From: Phyllobacterium myrsinacearum
GTDB taxonomy: Bacteria; Pseudomonadota; Alphaproteobacteria; Rhizobiales; Rhizobiaceae
Assembly (NCBI RefSeq): GCF_014138285.1
Contig: NZ_JACGXN010000003.1
Span: forward strand, 124,001-188,000
Reading direction: 5' to 3'
Length of the DNA: 64,000 bases
Part shown: positions 35,381 through 44,392 of the stretch, piece after piece
Layout of the letters: each line of letters begins with the position of its first letter
Position numbering within the stretch: position 1 is the stretch's first letter
Translations under genes and position numbers: made by a program
Notes under the pieces: model-generated
Databases searched by the model: none
Seen by the model: the letters and a program-made list of their open reading frames with translations, nothing else
What the model was told of the DNA's origin: nothing

Positions 35381-35681
35381 TGCCGCGTTCTCGCGTTACG
35401 AACGCCATTTGGGCTTCGAGAGGCGTGGTACAGGCACGCACCCGCCTTCCGCAGGCAAGGGTCACGAAGCAATCCTGACAGGCTCCGATAAGACAGAACC
35501 CCGCGCGCGGTTCGGCAGTAAATTCACTCAGGCGCAGGCGGTCGGTCGCCGACATGATTGCAACAAGAACGGTGTCACCGCGTCGCCCGGAATAGGCGAT
35601 GCCATCGATCGAAAACGGGACGTGCGCTTCGTCGCGTCGAAAGTGACGCTGAAACTGTGATCGGGAATGATGAGCCGACAT
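35373..35681 (-). CDS. Small [2Fe-2S] ferredoxin-like subunit (HcnA/OoxC-like)
   Basis: 102 residues. Cys residues in GFCLIGACQDCFVTLACGRRVRACT are arranged as in the plant-type [2Fe-2S] subunits that complete the three-subunit dehydrogenases (HcnA, opine oxidase and D-hydroxyproline dehydrogenase small subunits). ATG at 35681 follows GGGAAAGG and overlaps the permease stop codon by one base (TGATG). It would shuttle electrons between the flavin subunits. Confidence 0.85.
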   Translation of the reverse strand: MSAHHSRSQFQRHFRRDEAHVPFSIDGIAYSGRRGDTVLVAIMSATDRLRLSEFTAEPRAGFCLIGACQDCFVTLACGRRVRACTTPLEAQMAFVTRERGNE

Positions 35682-36475
35682 CAGCCTTTCCCTACGAGCA
35701 ATTGATCAAGACCAAACAGCCTATCGAGGATGATCATCGTCACACCGGTCACGGCGATCATCAGGGTCGAGACAGCGGCCATCATCGGATCGATCGACTC
35801 GCTCGCATACATGTACATGCGCACAGGCAAGGTGACCGTTGACGGTGAGGTCACAAAAATGGACATAGTCAACTCGTCAAAGCTGTTGATGAACGCGAGC
35901 AACCATCCGCCGCTGATGCCGGGTAGAAGCATCGGGAAGGTAATCCGCCGGAACACCGTCCATTCACCTGCTCCAAGCGTACGTGCCGCCATTTCGGCAC
36001 TTAGATCCATTCCGTTCAGTGCTGCCAAAACGAGACGAAGGGCATATGGCATGATGACCATCACGTGGGCAGCCACGAGCCAGCCGAATGAACCGGTTGC
36101 GCCGATGAACGAGAAGAGGCGGAGGAAAGCCACACCAATTACGAGATGTGGAATGATGAGTGGCGACAGAAACAGTGCATTGAGCGCATCCCTGCCCCTG
36201 AACGAATATCGGGTAATGGCAAGAGCAGATGGAACGGCAAGCATCGTGGAGATGGTCGCCGAGAAGAGTGCCAGACGACCACTGTTCCAAAACGACGCTA
36301 CAAAGTCCGGATGATTGAAAACGGCTGAAAACCATCGGAAGGAAATACCATTCCATGGCAGGGAAAGCGTATTCTGAGGTGTGAAGGCGACAAGACAAAC
36401 CACAACAAGGGGTGCCATCACAAAGAGAACAATCAAGGTGTGAAATGTGAGAGCGACAAGACCATTCTTCTGCAT
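35681..36475 (-). CDS. Pot-type ABC permease (PotC-like)
   Basis: 264 residues with six hydrophobic segments; opens with a membrane segment (LVALTFHTLIVLFVMAPLVVV) and has the EAA-type loop AARTLGAGEWTVFRRITFP near residue 160. This branch of permeases serves spermidine/putrescine, opine and iron uptake systems. It lies 3 bases after its partner permease and is one-base coupled to the ferredoxin-like gene. Confidence 0.92.
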   Translation of the reverse strand: MQKNGLVALTFHTLIVLFVMAPLVVVCLVAFTPQNTLSLPWNGISFRWFSAVFNHPDFVASFWNSGRLALFSATISTMLAVPSALAITRYSFRGRDALNALFLSPLIIPHLVIGVAFLRLFSFIGATGSFGWLVAAHVMVIMPYALRLVLAALNGMDLSAEMAARTLGAGEWTVFRRITFPMLLPGISGGWLLAFINSFDELTMSIFVTSPSTVTLPVRMYMYASESIDPMMAAVSTLMIAVTGVTMIILDRLFGLDQLLVGKG

Positions 36476-36478
36476 GGT

Positions 36479-37351
36479 TTATCCGAGCCTCCGCTTTGCC
36501 TGACGCTCCACCATGCGGTTATAAGCCAGCATGATCGCAAGATTTGCCAGTAGCACGATGATTGCGATTGCGGCTCCAAGTGGCCAGTTCAGCTCGATCA
36601 GATATTCATCGTAAACTACCGTTGCAGCCATTTTTAGCCGTCGTCCGCCAAGCAGACCCGGAATGGCAAAGGCGCTGGCTGAAAGTCCGAAAACGATCAG
36701 GCTGCCTGAGAGGATACCGAGCGTTGCCTGCGGAAAAACAATGCGGCGCAAGGCGGTAAACCGCGAAGCTCCCAGTGACAGGGCGGCCGCTTCAACCGTC
36801 GGATCAAGCTTCTGCAATGCCGTCCAGACAGGAATGACCATGAAGGGCAGCATGATATGTACAAGCGCGATGACAATGGCGGTTTCGGTATAAAGCAACT
36901 GCGCCGGTTCAAGCCCAATCGCGGCCAGAGCATGATTGACCGGCCCATCGCGGCCAAGCAGCATGCTCCAGCCAAACGTTCTGACAACCACGGATACCAG
37001 CAGCGGCCCGATAATCACCAGTAGAAAGATCGAGCGCCATGGCTTGCCCATGCGCGTGAGAATATAGGCTTCCGGTGTTCCCAAAAGAACCGTGATCACC
37101 GTGGTAAGCAAGGCAAGGCGCAACGTCCTCCAGAATATGGAAAGATAATATTTATCCTGAAGAACGGTGAGATAGTTCGCCGTTGTATATTGGTTCTGAA
37201 CGCCGCTACTGTAGTCATACACATTGAATGATAGAACGGCGGTCAATGCGAGGGGCAGAAGAATAAGCCCGATGAACAGCAACGTGGCTGGCGTGGCCAG
37301 CAAAAATGGTGCCAGCAGACGCGGAGAGTTTTTGGCAACAGCACTCGTCAT
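36479..37351 (-). CDS. Pot-type ABC permease (PotB-like)
   Basis: 290 residues, six membrane segments, and an EAA-type loop AAALSLGASRFTALRRIVFP near residue 187. Its start overlaps the stop of the ATPase gene by 4 bases (ATGA at 37348-37351). Its relatives pair with a PotC-like permease, encoded immediately downstream. Confidence 0.92.
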   Translation of the reverse strand: MTSAVAKNSPRLLAPFLLATPATLLFIGLILLPLALTAVLSFNVYDYSSGVQNQYTTANYLTVLQDKYYLSIFWRTLRLALLTTVITVLLGTPEAYILTRMGKPWRSIFLLVIIGPLLVSVVVRTFGWSMLLGRDGPVNHALAAIGLEPAQLLYTETAIVIALVHIMLPFMVIPVWTALQKLDPTVEAAALSLGASRFTALRRIVFPQATLGILSGSLIVFGLSASAFAIPGLLGGRRLKMAATVVYDEYLIELNWPLGAAIAIIVLLANLAIMLAYNRMVERQAKRRLG

Positions 37352-38421
37352 GATTGCACGATGACTTCCTGCTCAGCGGCCATTATCCGGCATTCTTCTA
37401 TTTTCCAGGAGAGCCCCGTGATCTCTCCTTCGAGCGGCGGGGGCGCGCCCAGATTGGCAACTGAAACGGATATTTCGCCGGCTGGCGTCGTAACGCTCAG
37501 AAGCCATTGGTTTCCAAGAAAATAGCGGCTCGATATTGATCCCTGCAACATACCCTCGGCGGGAGCCGTCAAACAGATTTTTTCCGGCCTGACTGACAAG
37601 CAAAGTTCGCCGTCCGGGTAATTTTTGGTCGAAGGAATCTTCAGGTCCGTATTGTCGACGATCAGCGATACACCGGAGGTTTCGTTGACCGCACGAGCAG
37701 CCAGAAAATTTGATTTGCCGACGAACGAGGAAATGAAATTGTTCTTCGGATGCTCATAGAGACTATAGGGCTGGTCGACCTGAGTGATCTTTCCGCCCTC
37801 CATAACCACGACCCGATCGCTGATGGACAGGGCCTCCGCCTGATCATGCGTTACCATGATTGTGGTAATGCCCACGACCCGCTGGATGCGGCGCAGTTCG
37901 AATTGCATTTCTTCGCGCAGCTTTGCATCGAGATTTGATAGCGGTTCATCCAAAAGCAAAACCGGCGGCTTGATCACAAGTGCTCTGGCAATCGCCACGC
38001 GCTGGCGCTGACCACCGGACATTTCACGCGGATAACGATCGGCGAGAGGCGTGAGCCGGACCAGAGAAAGGATCTCCGCAACCTGCTTGTCGCGTTCACT
38101 CCTAGCAATCTTTCGCATCTCCAGACCGAAGGCGACATTCTGCGCAACAGTCATATGCGGGAAAAGCGCGTAACTTTGAAAGACAACCCCAAGTCCCCGT
38201 TTGGCCGGCTTTTCCTGTGTGATATCCCGGCCATCAAGGGCAATTTTACCGCTGGTCGGTGTCACCAGACCGGCGATCATCTGAAGGGTTGTTGTCTTGC
38301 CGCAACCGGACGGCCCTAATAACGAAATAAACTCGCCCTTTTCGATTTCCAGATCAAAGTCGCAAACAGCAGCAAACTCTCCATAAAATTTGGAAACCTG
38401 CTCGAGGTGTAAAAATCCCAT
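37348..38421 (-). CDS. Pot-type ABC transporter ATPase (PotA-like)
   Basis: 357 residues. Walker A GPSGCGKTT near residue 36, signature [15 protein letters not shown], Walker [20 protein letters not shown] and a TOBE-type C-terminal domain. The ATG at 38421 has AGGGGA upstream and gives MGFLHLEQVSKFYG; an earlier in-frame ATG at 38454 lacks a site. It is the first gene of a seven-gene operon (importer, ferredoxin-like subunit, two flavoproteins, binding protein) divergent from the IclR gene. Confidence 0.93.
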   Translation of the reverse strand: MGFLHLEQVSKFYGEFAAVCDFDLEIEKGEFISLLGPSGCGKTTTLQMIAGLVTPTSGKIALDGRDITQEKPAKRGLGVVFQSYALFPHMTVAQNVAFGLEMRKIARSERDKQVAEILSLVRLTPLADRYPREMSGGQRQRVAIARALVIKPPVLLLDEPLSNLDAKLREEMQFELRRIQRVVGITTIMVTHDQAEALSISDRVVVMEGGKITQVDQPYSLYEHPKNNFISSFVGKSNFLAARAVNETSGVSLIVDNTDLKIPSTKNYPDGELCLSVRPEKICLTAPAEGMLQGSISSRYFLGNQWLLSVTTPAGEISVSVANLGAPPPLEGEITGLSWKIEECRIMAAEQEVIVQS

Positions 38422-38516
38422 TACGCAATCCCCTGAGTTCAGATCCGCCATCATGCTTGCTTTGTGGCAGTTTCACTATTAGTGACCTCAATCGGCAAGA
38501 TTCATCAAACAAAATC

Positions 38517-38557
38517 TTGTATTCTGGAATAATATTTATAAAAATTCTGAAATACAA
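38517..38557. promoter_or_regulatory. Long inverted repeat, probable IclR operator
   Basis: TTGTATTCTGGAA (38517-38529) and TTCTGAAATACAA (38545-38557) are 13-base inverted arms, identical except for a central three-base segment; the left arm also contains TATTC-TG-GAATA. The site lies 37 bases upstream of the IclR start, between it and the divergent ATPase gene. Confidence 0.6.
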
Positions 38558-38594
38558 AATTAGCTAATTTGAAAACCAACAGATCGTCATAAAA

Positions 38595-39404
38595 ATGAAA
38601 CAGCAAATCGAGACAAGCACGAGCCTGAACAAAGCTGTAAATCTCATGAGGGCGCTTTCGCAGGGACCGGCAGAAGGAATGCGGCTAAAAGAGCTGGCCC
38701 AGAATGTCGGTTTGAATCAACCGTCAGCCCATCGCCTGCTGAAATCGCTCACTGCCGAAAATCTCGTTGAGCAATTACCAGGCAGCAAGCACTACCGCCT
38801 GTCCCTTGAATTCTTTTCAATGGCTGCCCAGGCGCGCCGTCGTGATGGCATTCTTGAGATCGCAAGACCGGCGCTTCTTCGCCTCTCTGCAACCCTGAAT
38901 GACACGGTCTTTCTTCTCGTTCGCAGTAACTTTGATGCCGTCTGTCTGGATCGTGTTGAGGGTCCATTCCCGATACGCTCCTTCACCGGCGATATCGGTG
39001 GTAAGGTTCCCCTCGGAATTGGTCAGGGGAGTATTGCGATACTGGCTTTTCTTCCTGAGCAGGAGCGTGATGCAATCATCCAATTCAACATGCCACGCAT
39101 TCTTGATCGTTCCCAGATTGATGAAGTCGACCTGCGTATCAAAATCGAGGAAGTGCGGCGCCTGGGGGCGGCTCACATCAATTTCGACATGATCGCAGGC
39201 ATGGCAGGACTTGGTGTACCAATATTCGATAACAAGGGGAGTGCCGTGGCCGCTCTCAGCATCGGCACACTTTCCGACCGTTTGACCGAAGCACGTCGCG
39301 CCACCATGACTGATCTCCTGAAAAGCGAAGCAGCCACGATCAGCGCCAAACTCAATCCATTTGACCCGGCATTGCGGTACCCAAGTCAGGCTCTCTCGCG
39401 CTAA
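38595..39404 (+). CDS. IclR-family transcriptional regulator
   Basis: 269 residues. N-terminal winged helix (LNKAVNLMRALSQGPAEGMR, LKELAQNVGLNQPSAHRLLKSL) and a GAF-like effector domain with GQGSIAILAFLPEQERDAII and the late VAALSIGTLSDRL. It is divergent from the seven-gene dehydrogenase and transporter operon, with a long inverted repeat between, so it is the likely local regulator, responding to the imported substrate. Confidence 0.91.
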   Translation: MKQQIETSTSLNKAVNLMRALSQGPAEGMRLKELAQNVGLNQPSAHRLLKSLTAENLVEQLPGSKHYRLSLEFFSMAAQARRRDGILEIARPALLRLSATLNDTVFLLVRSNFDAVCLDRVEGPFPIRSFTGDIGGKVPLGIGQGSIAILAFLPEQERDAIIQFNMPRILDRSQIDEVDLRIKIEEVRRLGAAHINFDMIAGMAGLGVPIFDNKGSAVAALSIGTLSDRLTEARRATMTDLLKSEAATISAKLNPFDPALRYPSQALSR

Positions 39405-39498
39405 CAAGGCTTAAGACGCTTGGGCTTTTCGCACGAACTGTGTCCAATCCGAGATCACCTCAAAACCTGAAATGCGACTGGCGAAGAGGCCGGCTTTT

Positions 39499-40581
39499 TC
39501 AGTCCGGTAACGTAAAAACCGCGCACGGTGCGCTGATGCCACGCAACTGATGCTCGCCGAGTGGTATCAGCGGCTGTGTCGTTTCCGCAGCGAAGGTGCC
39601 GGAAAGCAGCACCATATGGCCGAGCGGCCGGCACAGGCCCTCCAACCGGCTCACCAGATTCACCGCGCGGCCAATCGCCGTGAAATCGAGCCGGTCCGCG
39701 GTACCAATATTACCCCACAGCATTTCACCAAGATGCAGTGCCGTTCCGAATGCAAGAGGCGGCTCGTCCCGCGCTGCGCGGGTGCGGTTGAGATGATCCA
39801 TCCCGGCTCGAGCCGCAGCAGTTGCACGTAAAGCTGCATCGCATGCCGCAGCTGCATCGCGTTCTCCGATCGGGAAGATCGCCAGAACGCCGTCACCAAT
39901 GAATTTCAACACCTCACCGCCGAATGCATGCACTGCACCGGCAATGCGATCAAACCAGGCATCAAGGGCGGCTATTACCTCCTTTGGTTCGGTCGTCTCG
40001 GACAATTCTGTGAAGCCGCGCAGATCAGCAAACAGCAGGCCCGCCTGGATAGTTTCACCCGTCTCACGCCGCAGACGCCCGGCCAGCACCTGGGTTGCGC
40101 TGCGCCGACCAAGATAGGTCGTTAACAGCGCGGTCGTCGTGGAGCGTGCGGCCAGTAAGGCAAGTGGGGCGGCGGCAAAGCGCGCAACCTCGCGCAACAG
40201 TTGCGCTTCAGATCTGCTGAACGGCCGACTCGCAGCCCAGACAAGCATGGCACCATCAGACGCAGTGCCGGCGAAGTCTTCCCGCACCGCACCTGTGCCA
40301 AGGCTGCTCAGCCAATTGCGCGCGGGAGAATCCTCAGGATCGCCAGCTCCGGTCAAGCCCAGCGCTTCGATCACTTTTCCCGAATCTGCGCGCCATAGCC
40401 ATGTACGCCGTTTGATGATCGGGTGTGGCGCTGCCTGCATCAGCGCGCCACCGGTCAGTGGCACACCGTCGGCGAGAAGCCGCACAGCGAGCGCCGTCAG
40501 GAAGGCGTCACCGTCCGGCATGTCGATCGCCTTATCAATCAGAAAGGAAAGTGCGGATGGCAATTGCATAACGGTCATCAT
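39499..40581 (-). CDS. Class III adenylate/guanylate cyclase, soluble
   Basis: About 360 residues without membrane segments. The N-terminal half has a possible GAF-like region (RRTWLWRADSG, GAMLVWAASRPFSRSEAQLL). The C-terminal cyclase domain contains both metal-binding Asp residues, in FADLRGFTEL and FIGDGVLAIFP, and a C-terminal LGEHQLRGISAP. It would make cAMP from ATP. The start is uncertain: 40581 (MMTVMQLPSAL) is taken, but 40605 (GTG) or 40569 are possible. It is divergent from the SRPBCC gene. Confidence 0.85.
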   Translation of the reverse strand: MMTVMQLPSALSFLIDKAIDMPDGDAFLTALAVRLLADGVPLTGGALMQAAPHPIIKRRTWLWRADSGKVIEALGLTGAGDPEDSPARNWLSSLGTGAVREDFAGTASDGAMLVWAASRPFSRSEAQLLREVARFAAAPLALLAARSTTTALLTTYLGRRSATQVLAGRLRRETGETIQAGLLFADLRGFTELSETTEPKEVIAALDAWFDRIAGAVHAFGGEVLKFIGDGVLAIFPIGERDAAAACDAALRATAAARAGMDHLNRTRAARDEPPLAFGTALHLGEMLWGNIGTADRLDFTAIGRAVNLVSRLEGLCRPLGHMVLLSGTFAAETTQPLIPLGEHQLRGISAPCAVFTLPD

Positions 40582-40693
40582 GCAGAGATGGCGAACACCT
40601 GTCACGAGCTTTTGTTTCTTGCCTCAAATCCCGATTGGCTTACACTGCGCCGTTGCTGGAGTGACATTGCGCCCTGTTAGGAGGAGATCGCCG

Positions 40694-41131
40694 ATGACCG
40701 AGACGCTTCGCAATGAAATCGAGATCGCAGCCCCACAGGCAACGGTTTTCGCCTTTCTTACCGATCCCGACAAGATCCTGCGCTGGATGGGGACGAAGGC
40801 GACAATTGAGCCGCACCCCGGTGGTATTTATCTCCTCAGCGTCAATGACACGCACACGGTCCGTGGACAGTTTACCGAGGTGATACCGGTCCATCGCCTG
40901 GCCTACAGCTTCGGCTGGGAAGGGAATGAAAATGTACCGCCGGGATCGAGCCTGGTCGAGATCGACCTCATCGAAAAGGATGGCGGCACGCTGGTGCGTT
41001 TCACCCATAGCGGACTGCCCGACGAAACGGAGCGCGCAAACCATGAGAAGGGCTGGAACCACTATCTGCGCAGGCTGGTTGTGGCCGCAGCGGGAGGTGA
41101 TCCTGGACCGGATACACCTGTCGATGGGTGA
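40694..41131 (+). CDS. SRPBCC (AHSA1-like) domain protein
   Basis: 145 residues. The Bet v1/START-like fold of the AHSA1 family is shown by the opening LRNEIEIAAPQATVFAFLTD, the core VRGQFTEVIPVHRLAYSFGW and the closing VRFTHSGLPDETERANHEKGW split into shorter pieces here. Such proteins bind small hydrophobic ligands; no specific role is known. ATG at 40694 follows AGGAGGAGATCGCCG. It is divergent from the cyclase gene and convergent with the autotransporter protease. Confidence 0.85.
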   Translation: MTETLRNEIEIAAPQATVFAFLTDPDKILRWMGTKATIEPHPGGIYLLSVNDTHTVRGQFTEVIPVHRLAYSFGWEGNENVPPGSSLVEIDLIEKDGGTLVRFTHSGLPDETERANHEKGWNHYLRRLVVAAAGGDPGPDTPVDG

Positions 41132-41240
41132 AGGCTGAGCCCCATCGGGCAGGGCATGCACGTGCGGCCACAACACGTCAAGTCGACAACGAAGCGAACA
41201 TTGGCCGTTATATCGACTGCATTCTTCCCAGGAGCAGGAC

Positions 41241-44000
41241 TCAGAACTTCCAACTCAAATCGCCACGCAGGCCATGTGCCTGTGCTTTAGCCGACATTTG
41301 ACCCGTATACGAAACGCCCAAAGTCACCTTTTTCGTCATGGAAAACTCGAGCCCGACCTCCGTGACAAAGGCATTCCGAGCGATCGGTGTCCCTTCGATC
41401 GAGAACGGCGCGCCTCCTGAAAAAGCGAACGTTGTGTCTGGGGATGTGTCCCCGAAAGCATGCTGCCATCCCAACATTCCCCTAGCCATTAGCTTTGCCT
41501 TATCACCGACAGGAACATCGGTTTGCACGCGCAGCCCCATGGTCGTGAATACGTTGTCATCCGTATCGCTCTGAGATTTCAGCCTTGCCGCACCGCTTTC
41601 GCCGATGCCATCTGTGTGCAGGTTAGCATAGGCGAGATTTGCGAATGGCTCGAACACGACACCATTGTAATTGAAGGCATAACCAGCTTCCCCAAATACC
41701 TGCGCAGTTCTGGCATCGTAATCGGCAGCAGAGGGGCCAAATGCGGTAGCGCGATCCGTTTCCACCCTATGCCATGTATGGGCAGCACCAAACCGGAAAG
41801 CCAGCGCATCAATCTCGGTACCGGCATAGGCAGCAACAGTATAACTGTCGACCGATGCCGAGGACGCACGTCCTTTCGCGTCGAGGGACGTATTGCCATA
41901 TCCTCCGGCAAAGCCTGCGCGCCAAGAGCGTCCGAATTCGCCATCGGCACCGATGTAAAATCCGCCTGACGAACGTTCAAGCTTTGCCACATTCGAGCCA
42001 CTGGACAGATGGCCCCAAGAACCATAAGCCTGCCCCCACAACGCGGAAGACGCATCTGCAGCGACTGAAACTTGACCATTTGACCCATAGCCAAGCAACG
42101 GCAATACTGGAGCCATTGCAGAGCCAGATGCCGCACGCAGGCGACCAGAGACGACATCCCTTGCAAAGCGGCTTTCATCGAGCAATGCCGATTTGACACT
42201 GGAATGGATTTCGCCTGACAGGCTATCGAATACCAGCCGCGCGCCGTGGGCATTTGATCCAATGATCAGGTCATAAATAGAAACGGAAGGATCCTGTGTT
42301 CCGGGAACACTGGCTAACGCAAGTCCATCTAAACTTTCTGCGCCGGCTCCAACTGCTCTCTGGTTTTTTGTCAGGCCGACCTCAGCAAAAGCGGTCTTGT
42401 TCCTTATGACATTCAGATAAGTGTTGTTGGCATCGTAGCCAAGCGTCAGATCAAGGAAGGCATAATCAGCCTGCACTTTATCGAACTTTCCCGTAAGGCC
42501 ACCAGATGCCAGGATCGTATAGCGGGCGTCGCCGCGATATGTGCCCGGGTTAAGGAAGGCGTCGACGGTACCGCCTGCAAGTTCTGCCGTACCCGATATG
42601 TCGACGCGACTTGTCCCTTCCGCAGCACCAATCTTAACCCGCATTGCTGCATCAGCCGCCTGGTGATAATTGCCATCAATCGTTAACGTTCCGCCGTCTG
42701 CGCCCCACCCGCCATAAATGGTGCCATGGTTGTCGACATTGCCATATATTGCTCCATCACCGGAAAGTATCCCGCCGCTTTGGATCGACGTGTCTGAACC
42801 AATACTGCCCGCCAGTGCCAGAATCCCGCCATAGATACGCGTTTTGCCGGAATAGGTGCTGTTGCCAAACATCATCAGCAAGCCATCACCGGTTTTGACC
42901 AGCCCTCCGGTTCCTGTGATGTCATTGAACCAGCGACTTTGAACACCGTCCAACTTGACGTTGAAATCACCCCAATCGAACTTTCCCGGTCCCAGCACAG
43001 CACCGCCTGCATCAAGGAGCCCGTATCCGTAGACGTCATCAATGCCAGGATCGCCAATGTCGATTGCGGTTCCAAGAAGGACTTGCCTGACCTGATCCAT
43101 CGTCATGTAAGGGAACATCTGCTTGACCAATGCTGCCACACCCGCGACATGGGGCGCGGCAAAGGACGTTCCAGCAATCCTCTGATACCCACCATTCCCG
43201 TCGACGGTAAAGATGAATTCAGCCGGGGCGGCCAGGCACCAGTTTTTGGCAACACCGCAGTGATTGCCGTATTGGTAATCATACCCGGTTACAGCCAACC
43301 AGCCGCGTTCGAGCTCCGGAATAAGGTAGGGTATTGCGGATTCTATAGTTGGTTGTCCACGGCTGTCATTGCCGGATCCCCAGATCATCAGGGTATCGTT
43401 GTCCACCGCATGCTTGTATGCGGCAATGTCTGCTTGGTACATCGAATATACGACATCCGGCGGATAGTCAGTGATTGCGGATTCTGAGCCATAACTGTTG
43501 TTGATGATATGTACGTCACGCGAAACCAAACCATATATTCCCGCGAGGGAAGCCTCAGTACTGACGTAACCATCTTCAGCTTCAGCATTCACGGCGACGA
43601 TAGTTGCTCCCGGAGCAACACCATGCATTCCCTTGCCATCTCTGTTTGCTGCAATGATGCCCGCTACCGCAGAACCATGGGTTACAGAGTTTGAATCAAC
43701 ATCCCATGGCTTGTCAGGCTGGACAGTAATACCTTCTTCATATCGTCCGGTGAATTCCGGATGATCTTTGGCAAGACCCGAATCTATGACGCCAACTTTG
43801 ACGCCACTGCCGTCCACGCCCATTGCGTAGGCATAATTCGCGTAAATATAAGAGAGCCCCCATTGGGCCTGGAACTCCGGCGTATACCAGGTTTCAGGAT
43901 TGGTTGGATCGCCTGCTGATTGTGCCAACGCGTTTCCGGAAAAGCACGCACTTAAGAGCAGCACAGCCGCATGCTGCCTGCACAGGTTTACCATCCTCAT
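41241..44000 (-). CDS. Subtilisin-like autotransporter serine protease
   Basis: 919 residues. Signal peptide about 1-26 (VLLLSACFSGNALA). Subtilase passenger with catalytic Asp73 (VGVIDSG), His108 (THGSAVAG), oxyanion Asn211 (GSGND) and Ser279 (GTSFAAPHVAG), a short repeat region with autotransporter-associated features (GGILALAGSIGSDT), then a C-terminal beta-barrel of about 270 residues ending in Phe (LRGDLSWKF). The longer frame to 44285 lacks a good start; ATG at 44000 has GGGGGA 7 bases upstream. The catalytic residues are complete, so it should be an active surface or secreted protease. Upstream region carries paired palindromes. Confidence 0.92.
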   Translation of the reverse strand: MRMVNLCRQHAAVLLLSACFSGNALAQSAGDPTNPETWYTPEFQAQWGLSYIYANYAYAMGVDGSGVKVGVIDSGLAKDHPEFTGRYEEGITVQPDKPWDVDSNSVTHGSAVAGIIAANRDGKGMHGVAPGATIVAVNAEAEDGYVSTEASLAGIYGLVSRDVHIINNSYGSESAITDYPPDVVYSMYQADIAAYKHAVDNDTLMIWGSGNDSRGQPTIESAIPYLIPELERGWLAVTGYDYQYGNHCGVAKNWCLAAPAEFIFTVDGNGGYQRIAGTSFAAPHVAGVAALVKQMFPYMTMDQVRQVLLGTAIDIGDPGIDDVYGYGLLDAGGAVLGPGKFDWGDFNVKLDGVQSRWFNDITGTGGLVKTGDGLLMMFGNSTYSGKTRIYGGILALAGSIGSDTSIQSGGILSGDGAIYGNVDNHGTIYGGWGADGGTLTIDGNYHQAADAAMRVKIGAAEGTSRVDISGTAELAGGTVDAFLNPGTYRGDARYTILASGGLTGKFDKVQADYAFLDLTLGYDANNTYLNVIRNKTAFAEVGLTKNQRAVGAGAESLDGLALASVPGTQDPSVSIYDLIIGSNAHGARLVFDSLSGEIHSSVKSALLDESRFARDVVSGRLRAASGSAMAPVLPLLGYGSNGQVSVAADASSALWGQAYGSWGHLSSGSNVAKLERSSGGFYIGADGEFGRSWRAGFAGGYGNTSLDAKGRASSASVDSYTVAAYAGTEIDALAFRFGAAHTWHRVETDRATAFGPSAADYDARTAQVFGEAGYAFNYNGVVFEPFANLAYANLHTDGIGESGAARLKSQSDTDDNVFTTMGLRVQTDVPVGDKAKLMARGMLGWQHAFGDTSPDTTFAFSGGAPFSIEGTPIARNAFVTEVGLEFSMTKKVTLGVSYTGQMSAKAQAHGLRGDLSWKF

Positions 44001-44088
44001 AACGACATCCCCCATCCGCCGTGTTCCGAAGACCCGACGATACAACTCTCGATTGTTGAGCTTTAACATCGGCGGAATATTTCCAGCC

Positions 44089-44106
44089 ATACGGCAGTTG
44101 CCGTAT
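44089..44106. promoter_or_regulatory. Perfect 18-bp palindrome (site 1), candidate operator
   Basis: ATACGGCA-GT-TGCCGTAT. It lies 89-106 bases upstream of the autotransporter protease start and is one of two nearly identical sites in this gap. The pair suggests a dimeric regulator binding cooperatively. Confidence 0.6.
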
Positions 44107-44249
44107 TTCGCTATGGAATGATTGTTCAAATTGGTGAAAGACGCGATTGCGGCTTCTGTTGATCCCAGAGCGAATAATGCTCCGGGATAATGGTTTTCCT
44201 GCACACCCATTAACCGTGACGGCATGTCCAACCATTGATCGATGTCGAA

Positions 44250-44267
44250 ATACGACACGTGCCGTAT
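44250..44267. promoter_or_regulatory. Near-identical 18-bp palindrome (site 2), candidate operator
   Basis: ATACGACA-CG-TGCCGTAT, matching site 1 except for one arm base and the spacer. The symmetry extends outwards (CGA at the left, TCG at the right with one mismatch pair), giving an imperfect 26-bp palindrome. It is 161 bases from site 1 and 126 bases upstream of the LysE exporter gene. Confidence 0.6.
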
Positions 44268-44392
44268 GTCGCCTTTTCGCATCAAAGCGTAGTTCTCCCT
44301 GCATCGGCGAAAGCATCCGGTTCAACCGGAAGGCGTTTATCCGAAACTGCTCCGACCAAGGAGAGTTGTCTTTATCAGCTGGAGGAGCTGCT

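Noticed and set aside
31808-35681. Hydrogen cyanide synthase (hcnABC)
   Set aside because: Subunit sizes and motifs are also those of opine oxidases and D-hydroxyproline dehydrogenases, and the genes lie within an import operon, so a catabolic role is more likely.
41241-44285. 1014-codon reading of the protease autotransporter from 44285
   Set aside because: The first 95 codons place the signal peptide internally and cover the palindrome pair; ATG 44000 has a good ribosome site and a standard signal peptide.
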